DNA of 10,902 nt from Candidatus Pelethomonas intestinigallinarum (lineage in GTDB: Bacteria; Bacillota; Clostridia; Oscillospirales; Oscillospiraceae). A model generated the notes under the pieces. It saw only the letters and a program-made list of their open reading frames with translations. It was not told where the DNA came from and searched no databases. The stretch lies in NCBI GenBank assembly GCA_018712665.1, contig DVGP01000280.1:1-10902 (forward strand), given 5' to 3'. The position numbers were made by a program, and so were the translations under genes. This document shows positions 5,284 to 10,902 of this stretch, in pieces; the first letter of the stretch is position 1, and every line of letters begins with the position of its first letter.

Positions 5284-6630
5284 TTACACCAGGCCGTAGG
5301 CCAGCATGGCGTCCGCCACCTTCAGAAACCCGGCGATGTTGGCCCCCGCCGCCAGATCCCCGGGGCGGCCGTACCGCTCCGCCGCCGCGGCCACGTTGTT
5401 GTACAGGTCCCGCATAATGGTCCGCAGGTGCTCATCCACCTCCGCGAAGTCCCAGTAAAACCGCATGGAGTTCTGGCTCATCTCCAGGGCGGAGACCGCC
5501 ACGCCCCCGGCGTTGGCCGCCTTGGAGGGGGCGTAGAGGACCCCGGCGCCCTGAAGGACCTCCGTGGCCTGGGGGGTGCAGGGCATGTTGGCCCCCTCCA
5601 CCACGGCGTAGCAGCCGTTGGCCACCAGGGCGCGGGCGGCGCCCTCGTCCAGCTCGTTCTGGGTGGCGCAGGGCAGGGCGATGTGGCAGGGGATCTGCCA
5701 GATGCCGGCGCAGCCGGCGTGGTACTCCGCCCGGGGGCGGCTGTCCACGTAGGCGGAGATCCGGGCCCGGCGGACCTCCTTCAGCTCCTTGACCAGGGCC
5801 AGGTCGATGCCGTCGGGGTCGTAGACGTAGCCGCCGGAGTCGGACATGGCCACCACCTTGGCCCCGAAGTCCGTGGCCTTCTCGCAGGCGTAGATGGCCA
5901 CGTTGCCGGAGCCGGAGACCACCACCGTGGCCCCCTCAAAGCTCCGCCCGGCGCTGCGGAGCATGTTGTCGGCGAAGTAGCACAGGCCGTAGCCCGTGGC
6001 CTCCGTCCGGGCCAGGCTGCCGCCGTAGGCCAGGCCCTTGCCGGTGAGGGCCCCGGTGAACTCGTTGCTCAGGCGCTTGTACTGGCCGAAGAGGTAGCCG
6101 ATCTCCCGGCTCCCCACGCCGATGTCCCCGGCGGGGACGTCGGTGTCCGGGCCGATGTGCTTGGACAGCTCCGTCATGAAGCTCTGGCAGAAGCGCATGA
6201 CCTCCGCGTCGCTGCGGCCCTTGGGATCGAAGTCCGCACCGCCCTTGCCGCCGCCGATGGGCAGGCCGGTGAGGCTGTTTTTGAAGGTCTGCTCAAAGCC
6301 CAGAAACTTGATGATGCCCTCGTTGACGGAGGGGTGGAACCGCAGTCCCCCCTTATAGGGGCCGATGGCGCTGTTGAACTGCACCCGGAAGCCACGGTTG
6401 ACGTGGACCTTCCCCTGGTCGTCCTCCCAGGGCACCCGGAACTTGATGATCCGCTCTGGCTCCACCAGACAGTCCATGACCCCCTCCTCGATATACTCCG
6501 GGTGGCGGTCCACCACCGGCGAGAGGGAGGCCAGCACCTCCCGCACCGCCTGGTGGAACTCCGGCTCCGCCGGGTTCCGCCGGACCACCCGCTCCATGAG
6601 CTGAGACAAATACTCGTTTTCGATTCGCAT
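5284..6630 (-). CDS. gdhA: NADP-type glutamate dehydrogenase
   Basis: A 448-residue hexameric glutamate dehydrogenase that interconverts 2-oxoglutarate plus ammonium and L-glutamate. The sequence is strongly like E. coli GdhA, from VEPERIIKFRVPWEDDQGKV to GANIAGFLKVADAMLAYGLV at the C-terminus. All catalytic landmarks are present: K93 (GPYKGGLRFHPSVN), K117, catalytic K129 in GGGKGGADFDP, D169 in DVPAGDIGVG, R in ARTEATGYG, and KAANAGGVAVSALEMSQNS. The Rossmann motif is SGSGNVA, and the SDSGG segment after strand 2 resembles the NADP-specific enzymes. It has a GGAGGGAG ribosome-binding site before the ATG at 6630. It is the first gene of a two-gene operon with the lysine-less paralog. An AT-rich leader upstream holds the promoter. 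Confidence 0.95.
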   Translation of the reverse strand: MRIENEYLSQLMERVVRRNPAEPEFHQAVREVLASLSPVVDRHPEYIEEGVMDCLVEPERIIKFRVPWEDDQGKVHVNRGFRVQFNSAIGPYKGGLRFHPSVNEGIIKFLGFEQTFKNSLTGLPIGGGKGGADFDPKGRSDAEVMRFCQSFMTELSKHIGPDTDVPAGDIGVGSREIGYLFGQYKRLSNEFTGALTGKGLAYGGSLARTEATGYGLCYFADNMLRSAGRSFEGATVVVSGSGNVAIYACEKATDFGAKVVAMSDSGGYVYDPDGIDLALVKELKEVRRARISAYVDSRPRAEYHAGCAGIWQIPCHIALPCATQNELDEGAARALVANGCYAVVEGANMPCTPQATEVLQGAGVLYAPSKAANAGGVAVSALEMSQNSMRFYWDFAEVDEHLRTIMRDLYNNVAAAAERYGRPGDLAAGANIAGFLKVADAMLAYGLV

Positions 6631-6683
6631 GTTCTCCCTCCACGATCCTCAGATTGAACCAGCGGCCAGCGCCGCCTCCTGTC

Positions 6684-6702
6684 CCGCTCCCGCCGGGAGC
6701 GG
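6684..6702 (-). promoter_or_regulatory. GC-rich hairpin in the gdhA 5' leader
   Basis: An 8-bp perfect stem CCGCTCCC/GGGAGCGG with a 3-nt loop lies about 55 nt upstream of the gdhA start, in the probable untranslated leader. No T-tract follows in the direction of transcription, so it is not a classical terminator. It may affect leader stability or translation, or be incidental. Confidence 0.35.
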
Positions 6703-6709
6703 CAGTGGA

Positions 6710-6850
6710 TTTCTTTTATATGATAACGCTTTACTGCGCAAAAATCAATCCATATTCATTACTTTTTTGCTCAAAATCATGTCAAAATCGTTCCAATATT
6801 ATATTTTTGTGTATTTTATCCGAAATTTTAAATAATTATTCGCGAGACTT
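6710..6850 (-). promoter_or_regulatory. AT-rich promoter region of the gdh operon
   Basis: Roughly 130 bp of very AT-rich DNA stands out from the GC-rich surroundings. On the minus strand it contains a perfect -10 TATAAT (6798-6803) with a poor -35, and a perfect -35 TTGACA (6780-6785) followed after 16 nt by AGTAAT. A TATAAA lies further downstream near 6716-6721. The exact start site cannot be fixed from sequence. Confidence 0.5.
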
Positions 6851-6900
6851 TGGGACCCTCACACCTGTGGAAAACGCCTGGGCGCTCAGCCGTCCGCCGT

Positions 6901-6952
6901 GGAAAAACCCGGACGCGGGGCAGAGATTTTTCTCCTCCCCGCATCCGGGTTT
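6901..6952 (-). terminator. Rho-independent terminator of the surface-protein cluster
   Basis: On the minus strand a 16-bp stem (6937-6952 with 6905-6920, one G-T pair) encloses a loop that can itself pair GAGA with TCTC. A TTTTTCC tract follows. It lies about 50 nt after the dipeptidase stop and insulates the gdh operon. Confidence 0.9.
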
Positions 6953-6999
6953 GCTCTTGTATTCCTCCCCGGCCCCAGCCGGCTCGGTCTTGTCATTCC

Positions 7000-9285
7000 C
7001 TACTTGACGTACCCCTCGCTGTCGAAGGTGCAGCTCTCGCCGCCCACCCGGTAAGTCCCGCTTGTGTAGTAGGAGCCGTCGGCGGCGCGGTAGCGCCAGC
7101 CGTTGTCGTCCTTTTTCCACCCCTCCACGCTGACGCCCTTCGTCAGGTAGGAGGTCAGGCCGATGGCCTCCCGGGTCTCGTCGTCCTGGAAGTGCCACCA
7201 CTCGGAGGTCAGCCCCCGCATCCCCACGCCGGTCATGTACTGCTCCAGCAGCTTGGCGTTGTCGTTGTTTCGATAGGCGGCGGCGTACCAGCTCAGGTCG
7301 TGGATGGGGGCCTGCATCTCCAGCTCCTCCCCGGCGGCGATGTCCACCAAGGTCAGGTCCAGGGCGATGCCCCGGTTGTGGGCGGACACCGACGCGGCCA
7401 GGAAGCTGCCGATGCCGAAGCGGCCGTCGGTCATCACCTGGCGGTAGGTCAGCACCGGCTCCGTCTCCTCCGCCGGGGTCCCGTCGTCGGCCTGGCTCTC
7501 GTCCGAGGGCGGAAGGGCGGCCTCCCCCTCCTGGTCCGAAGCGTCCGTCAACCCCGCCTCATCAGCGGGGATCTCCCCGGATGAAGGTTCCTCCGGAGGC
7601 AGCACCGGTTCCCCGGGAGTCTCGCTCTGATCCGTCCCAGCAGCTTCCTGGGCCTCCTGGGCGGCCATTGCCTCCTGAATGGCGGGGACCGTGGCCGGGT
7701 CCACCAGCTCCTCTGTCTCCGGGTCTATCAAAAGCCCCGTGGGCAGGTCGATGGACCAGCCGGTGATGGGCTCGATGGGCCGCCCCTCCTCGTCCAGGTC
7801 CGGCACCGCCGTATCCAGCACCAGGGAGGTGGTGTCGTAGAGGTAGCGGGTGGCCTCGTTGGGGCGGAAGGCGTCGTAGATCCGCAGCCGGTAGCCGTCG
7901 GCCTCGGCGGCCAAGGCGGCCTTCATCAGCTTCTGGGCGCAGGGGTACAGATAGGGGGCCAGGCAGGTCCCGTCAGCCAGCCCCACATTCTCATAGCCCT
8001 GGATCACCTGTCCCGTGACGTCCTGGATGGGGTACTCGTGGACCCGGAAGACGGACTGTCTGGCGTTGGGGATGGCGTACTCGCACAGGTCTCCCAGGTA
8101 CTCCGGCAGGTCGATCATACAGAAGCCGCTGTCCACATAGCCGTAGTCCTCCCCAAAGCGGACGTAGAAGAACCCGTCCTCCTCACCCAGCACGCACAGG
8201 CAGGTGCCGGCGGGGACGGTGTCCACGCTCTCCATGGCCCCCGCCACCTCGTAGAATCCCACGTCAATCACCGGCCAAACAGAGCAGTAGAGGGGGGAGA
8301 AGTCTGCCCGGAAGGAGACCTCCCCGGGCTGGGCGGCAAAAAACTCCGCCCCCACCTGGATGGTGTCCTCGGCGGCATCTCTGTGGCGGGCCACCACCCG
8401 GTAGAGGTGGGAGGAGCCGGAGTCCAGGCGGCCGGTCTCATAGCGGAGCTCCCCCTCCCTGTCCACTTGAGCCAGAGTCTCCCAGCCCGCCTGGGCGTCG
8501 GACCACTCCTGAAGCTCGTAGTAATCCCCCTTGGTCTCGTTCCAGCGGAGGGTGTAGCAGCGGGTATCCTCTCCGGGCAGACACTCCAGGGAGAGCTGGT
8601 TGCCAAGGAGCTGTTCCTTCTCCACGGTAACGCTCTCCGCCCAGGGGCCGCAGAGGCGGTAGCCCTCCCCCTGAGCGCACAGCCGCACATCCACCTCCGC
8701 GGGGGCGTCGTAGGCGGGCATGTCCACATCCTGTCCAAAGACCACCTGGGCCTCGCCCGCCCCGGCCTCCGCCCAGAGGGTGAAGTCCCCGGAGACGATC
8801 TCGCAGTAGTCCCCCCCGCCCGTCCAGCGGAGGGTCAGGGTCTTGTCCTCCGCATCCACCTGGGCGTCCAGCTGAGGGGCGGCGGGGGGCTGGACCTCCA
8901 CCGTCAGGCGGACCGAGCTCCGGCTGAGGGTCCGGCGCTCCATTCCCAGCAGATTCCTCCCATGGGCCGCCGCCCGGAGCTCCACCTCCAGGGGCCCATC
9001 CAGGGACAGCCCTGGGAGCAGGGCCTCCGGCGTATCATACTCCCCCTGGGCCAGGACCTGGCCGCCGTCGGCGTCCCGGACGGTGAGCAGGTATCGCTCC
9101 GCCCCCTCCGCCTCCGGCCAGGACAGGGACAGGCCGCCGGCCTCCTGGCCGATGACAACGTCCCCCTCCCCCAAAACAGGGTGGGGACCAGGGATGAAAA
9201 AGAACAGGAACAGCACGGCGGCGGCCAGCACCGCCGCCAGCGCCAGCAGGAGCGCCAGCCTGCGCTTGTTGCGTATCAGATCCAT
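7000..9285 (-). CDS. Membrane-anchored VanX-type D-Ala-D-Ala dipeptidase with FN3-like, SH3-like and wall-binding-like modules
   Basis: A 761-residue surface protein. A basic N-terminus (RNKRR) and one hydrophobic helix (about 10-32) form an uncleaved anchor. Three FN3-like repeats follow, each with an L-x-L-x-W core (51-70, 149-165, 244-260). Next come an SH3-like segment (about 350-392) and an M15D peptidase domain. Zinc and catalytic residues are all visible: R474 (YDAFRP), H636 and D643 (SAHNRGIALDLTL), E695 and H698 (EWWHF). The SxHxxGxAxD plus EWWH pattern is VanX-like rather than VanY-like, so D-alanyl-D-alanine cleavage is expected, on the outer face. R474 and H636 are 162 residues apart versus about 45 in VanX, because an acidic Pro/Glu/Ala-rich stretch (about 491-612) is inserted. 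The last 40 residues resemble a choline/wall-binding repeat. GGAGGG precedes the ATG. No other van genes are present in the window, so a resistance role is not supported. Confidence 0.85.
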   Translation of the reverse strand: MDLIRNKRRLALLLALAAVLAAAVLFLFFFIPGPHPVLGEGDVVIGQEAGGLSLSWPEAEGAERYLLTVRDADGGQVLAQGEYDTPEALLPGLSLDGPLEVELRAAAHGRNLLGMERRTLSRSSVRLTVEVQPPAAPQLDAQVDAEDKTLTLRWTGGGDYCEIVSGDFTLWAEAGAGEAQVVFGQDVDMPAYDAPAEVDVRLCAQGEGYRLCGPWAESVTVEKEQLLGNQLSLECLPGEDTRCYTLRWNETKGDYYELQEWSDAQAGWETLAQVDREGELRYETGRLDSGSSHLYRVVARHRDAAEDTIQVGAEFFAAQPGEVSFRADFSPLYCSVWPVIDVGFYEVAGAMESVDTVPAGTCLCVLGEEDGFFYVRFGEDYGYVDSGFCMIDLPEYLGDLCEYAIPNARQSVFRVHEYPIQDVTGQVIQGYENVGLADGTCLAPYLYPCAQKLMKAALAAEADGYRLRIYDAFRPNEATRYLYDTTSLVLDTAVPDLDEEGRPIEPITGWSIDLPTGLLIDPETEELVDPATVPAIQEAMAAQEAQEAAGTDQSETPGEPVLPPEEPSSGEIPADEAGLTDASDQEGEAALPPSDESQADDGTPAEETEPVLTYRQVMTDGRFGIGSFLAASVSAHNRGIALDLTLVDIAAGEELEMQAPIHDLSWYAAAYRNNDNAKLLEQYMTGVGMRGLTSEWWHFQDDETREAIGLTSYLTKGVSVEGWKKDDNGWRYRAADGSYYTSGTYRVGGESCTFDSEGYVK

Positions 9286-9310
9286 GGTGATCGATCCCTC
9301 CGAAAGCGCC

Positions 9311-9342
9311 GCGGGGGCGGGCGGTATACCGCCCGCCCCCGC
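9311..9342. repeat. Perfect 32-bp GC-rich palindrome
   Basis: Two 14-bp arms of G/C only (9311-9324 and 9329-9342) flank a central TATA, giving a fully self-complementary 32-mer in the 101-bp gap between the lipoprotein and dipeptidase genes. No T-tract follows on either side. It could be an intercistronic mRNA hairpin, a weak or factor-dependent terminator, or a protein-binding site. Confidence 0.8.
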
Positions 9343-9386
9343 CTCGCGGCAGTTGATTTGTACCGGCAGGTCAGGGGCGGCTCCGA

Positions 9387-10124
9387 TCAGAACACCGCGT
9401 AAACCGTCTCATAGTCCGGCCCCTTCTCGGTGTACACGATGAAGCCATCGTAGATCAGCTCCCCGTCCTCACCGTCCACCACCAGACAGCTGGGGGCGTA
9501 GCTGGAGGAGAGGGGATTGCCGATGGCGGCGTACAGCTCGCTGACAGGACGGCCCACCAGGCCCTCGGCGATGGCCTTCAGGTCCTCGCCGCCGGCCTCC
9601 GGGGCGGGGGCGTTGTCCACCTGGGAAGTCCCGGTCTGGACGGCGTCCTCAGAGGCAGACTCCTCCGGAGCGGTCTGGACAGGCTCCGTCTGGACGGGCT
9701 CAGACTGGGCAGGCTCCTCTGCGGGCGGGGCCTCCTGCGGCTCCTCCGTCTGCCCGCTTTCATCGGCGGGCTCCTGCGCGGCCGGGGCCTCCCCGCCGGC
9801 ATTGGCGGCGGTGTTCCCCTCCTGGGACGCCGCCTCGGTTCCTTCCGTGCTTTCAGCAGCCGGAGCGGCGTCCCCGGTCTCCGTCTCCGCCTCCGCATCG
9901 CCGCCGCTCTCATCTTCCGCCTCCGCCGGGGAAGAATTCCCGGCGTCCTCCTCCAGGGCCGCGCCGCTGGTATCAGACGCGTCGGAGGCGGCGTTGGTTT
10001 CCGCTTGGGCGCTCTCCTCCGCCGGATCATTCCCGGCGCTCTGCCCCGCGGAGCAGGCACACAGGGTCAGGGCCAGCAGGCAGACCGCAAGGGCGGCGAG
10101 AAGCTTTTTGGGGTAGTTCTTCAT
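9387..10124 (-). CDS. Lipoprotein with long acidic linker and small C-terminal domain
   Basis: The 245-residue product starts with a lipoprotein signal peptide: KNYPKK, a hydrophobic core, then LCAC with the lipid-bearing Cys24. Residues 25 to about 179 are low complexity (Ala, Glu, Pro, Gln, Ser, Thr, Asp), with short repeats such as EPVQT, and should form an extended acidic spacer. The last 66 residues are ordered-looking, including GRPVSELYAAIGNP, SSSYAPSCLV, GEDGELIYDGFIVYT and ETVYAVF. I recognise this type from clostridial lipoproteins but know no function for it. The ATG at 10124 starts the signal peptide; TTG at 10148 in the same frame is an alternative. A 7-codon ORF with the better Shine-Dalgarno ends in the overlap ATGA. 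It lies between the transglutaminase-like gene and the dipeptidase gene, all on one strand, probably as an operon. Confidence 0.85.
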   Translation of the reverse strand: MKNYPKKLLAALAVCLLALTLCACSAGQSAGNDPAEESAQAETNAASDASDTSGAALEEDAGNSSPAEAEDESGGDAEAETETGDAAPAAESTEGTEAASQEGNTAANAGGEAPAAQEPADESGQTEEPQEAPPAEEPAQSEPVQTEPVQTAPEESASEDAVQTGTSQVDNAPAPEAGGEDLKAIAEGLVGRPVSELYAAIGNPLSSSYAPSCLVVDGEDGELIYDGFIVYTEKGPDYETVYAVF

Positions 10125-10144
10125 GTTCCATAGACCTCGTTCAT
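10121..10144 (-). other. Possible 7-codon leader ORF overlapping the lipoprotein start
   Basis: The short frame MNEVYGT has AAGGA (10152-10156) exactly 7 nt before its ATG, and its TGA overlaps the lipoprotein ATG as ATGA. The lipoprotein itself has only GAGG about 10 nt upstream. Coupled translation is possible; chance occurrence is also possible for so short a frame. Confidence 0.3.
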
Positions 10145-10164
10145 CCAAATTTCCTTATACCACA

Positions 10165-10180
10165 CCGGCCCTCAGGCCGG
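10165..10180 (-). other. Small hairpin in the transglutaminase-lipoprotein gap
   Basis: CCGGCC-CTCA-GGCCGG is a 6-bp perfect stem after the transglutaminase stop. No T-tract follows on the minus strand, so read-through into the lipoprotein gene is likely. I see no good promoter in this gap of about 70 bp. Confidence 0.4.
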
Positions 10181-10195
10181 CGGAAGTACCGGTTG

Positions 10196-10902
10196 TCAGG
10201 GCTTGACATAGTGCCAGCCGTCCACGTCGATGTAGTGATACAGGTTGATCTCATAGCGGCCCTTGCGGTGGTAGGCCATCTCCAGCTCCGTGTCATAGAT
10301 ATAGGAGGTGCCGTCCATGGTGATCTCCACCCAGGCGTGGGGCGCGTAGTTCCAGCCCACGGTGCCGCTGTAGATCCGGGCGTCGTAGCCCAGCCAGCGG
10401 GCCAGATACCAGAACACGGAGGCGTAGCTGTAGCAGTTGCCGTAGCCGGTCTGGAGCATATTCAGGGCGTCGGTCTGCATCCAGCCGGTGGCGCCGAACT
10501 CGTAGGCGGGCCGGCGCAGATAGGTGAAGGAGTCCCGGGTGTAGACGTACAGGGCCCGGAGCTTCTGCTCCCGGGTCATGGAGTCGTTGGTGTGGGCCAG
10601 GACGATCTCGTGGAGGCGCTGGTCCAGCTCGTCGCTGCCGGAGGTGAAATGTCCCTGGCTGTTGAAGGTGAAGCTCCCCACGCTGGTGTTCACCGCGAAG
10701 CTCCCGGTACTGGCATCGTAGTAGTAGAGCCAGCCGTCAATGAGGTGGAAGCCGGTGGCCAGGCCGATGTCCGTCTTGGTGTGGCTGGTCCAGACCTCGC
10801 CGCCAGCGGCGGCGGTGTGGCTGTGGGCCACAGAGGCCTCCATCACCTCGGCGTAGGCCCAGCTGCCGGTGGGCACATCCAGGTACAGCCCGGCGGGATA
10901 GG
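10196..10902 (-). CDS. Transglutaminase-like surface protein (C-terminal part)
   Basis: The last 234 codons are visible; the 5' part is beyond the right edge. The C-terminal half is a transglutaminase-like cysteine domain. C156 in GYGNCYSYASVFWYLARWLG, H188 in APHAWVEI and D203 in YIYDTE (numbered from the first full codon) form the expected Cys-His-Asp triad. It probably acts as an extracellular peptidase or amidase-like enzyme, though the substrate is unknown. Before it, GFHLIDGWLYYYD and GSFTFNSQGHFTSG resemble choline/wall-binding repeats. The first visible residues (YLDVPTGSWAYAEVMEAS) resemble the start of an S-layer homology motif, but the full motif is not present here. The gene leads into the lipoprotein and dipeptidase genes, which points to a shared cell-envelope role. 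Confidence 0.85.
   Translation of the reverse strand, partial: YPAGLYLDVPTGSWAYAEVMEASVAHSHTAAAGGEVWTSHTKTDIGLATGFHLIDGWLYYYDASTGSFAVNTSVGSFTFNSQGHFTSGSDELDQRLHEIVLAHTNDSMTREQKLRALYVYTRDSFTYLRRPAYEFGATGWMQTDALNMLQTGYGNCYSYASVFWYLARWLGYDARIYSGTVGWNYAPHAWVEITMDGTSYIYDTELEMAYHRKGRYEINLYHYIDVDGWHYVKP

Noticed and set aside
4039..6657. An 872-codon open frame on the plus strand antisense to both gdh genes.
   Set aside because: It is a composition shadow of GC-rich codons: the translation is His/Gly/Leu/Val-rich and resembles no family, and the opposite strand encodes two clear GDHs with ribosome-binding sites.
7000..9285. Interpreting the VanX-like gene as part of a vancomycin-resistance cluster.
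   Set aside because: No VanH, VanA/B ligase, VanR/S or VanY is nearby; the neighbours are other surface proteins and the enzyme looks exported.
9311..9342. Calling the 32-bp palindrome a rho-independent terminator.
   Set aside because: No run of T follows on either strand, unlike the clear terminators at 1489-1527, 2436-2467 and 6901-6952.
8038..9402. A 454-codon open frame on the plus strand across the dipeptidase gene.
   Set aside because: Same composition artefact, no ribosome-binding site or family resemblance, and it spans the 32-bp palindrome and intergenic DNA.
9387..10148. Using TTG at 10148 as the lipoprotein start.
   Set aside because: It would add eight residues, including acidic ones, before the signal peptide, and its spacing to AAGGA is short; the ATG at 10124 gives a normal lipoprotein signal.

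Overview
The window looks like chromosomal DNA from a GC-rich anaerobic Firmicute of the Oscillospiraceae type (Flavonifractor/Lawsonibacter-like; this is inference). The evidence is a clostridial Ni-Fe carbon monoxide dehydrogenase, a rubrerythrin, Shine-Dalgarno sequences of the AGGAGG type, two hexameric glutamate dehydrogenases, and surface proteins with choline-binding-like repeats. Coding DNA is GC-rich. AT-rich stretches occur only upstream of the CODH and glutamate dehydrogenase genes. I see no tRNA, rRNA, CRISPR array or transposase.

Layout. (1) 1-1178, minus: the N-terminal 392 codons of CODH (cooS/acsA), running off the left edge. About 380 bp of regulatory DNA precedes it, with a Rex-like dyad and a 12-codon leader ORF whose stop overlaps the cooS start. 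(2) 1558-2151, minus: rubrerythrin with its own terminator. (3) 2302-2415, plus: a 37-residue Asn/Gln-rich peptide followed by a terminator. (4) 2547-3844, plus: a two-gene operon of a MarR-family regulator and a DegV (fatty-acid-binding, FakB-like) protein. A good promoter overlaps a perfect inverted repeat. The operon ends at an 18-bp hairpin shared with the converging gdh operon. (5) 3925-6630, minus: two tandem glutamate dehydrogenase paralogs 12 bp apart. (6) 7000-10902, minus: a cell-surface cluster of a transglutaminase-like protein (partial), a lipoprotein with a long acidic linker, and a membrane-anchored VanX-type D-Ala-D-Ala dipeptidase.

The most unusual element is the gdh pair. 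The upstream gene encodes an apparently intact, E. coli-like NADP-type GDH. The downstream gene encodes a Clostridium symbiosum-like (NAD-type cofactor residues) GDH in which the catalytic lysine of the GG-x-K-GG motif is Ala, and two further active-site positions (Thr to Ala, Asn to Gly) are also changed. The fold and the other landmarks are preserved. This suggests a co-expressed pseudoenzyme, perhaps a regulatory subunit in mixed hexamers, or an enzyme with altered chemistry.

Second in interest is the surface cluster. The VanX-like dipeptidase carries three fibronectin-III-like repeats, an SH3-like domain, a C-terminal wall-binding-like repeat, and about 117 extra disordered residues inside its catalytic domain. 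Third is the probable redox (Rex) control of the CODH gene.
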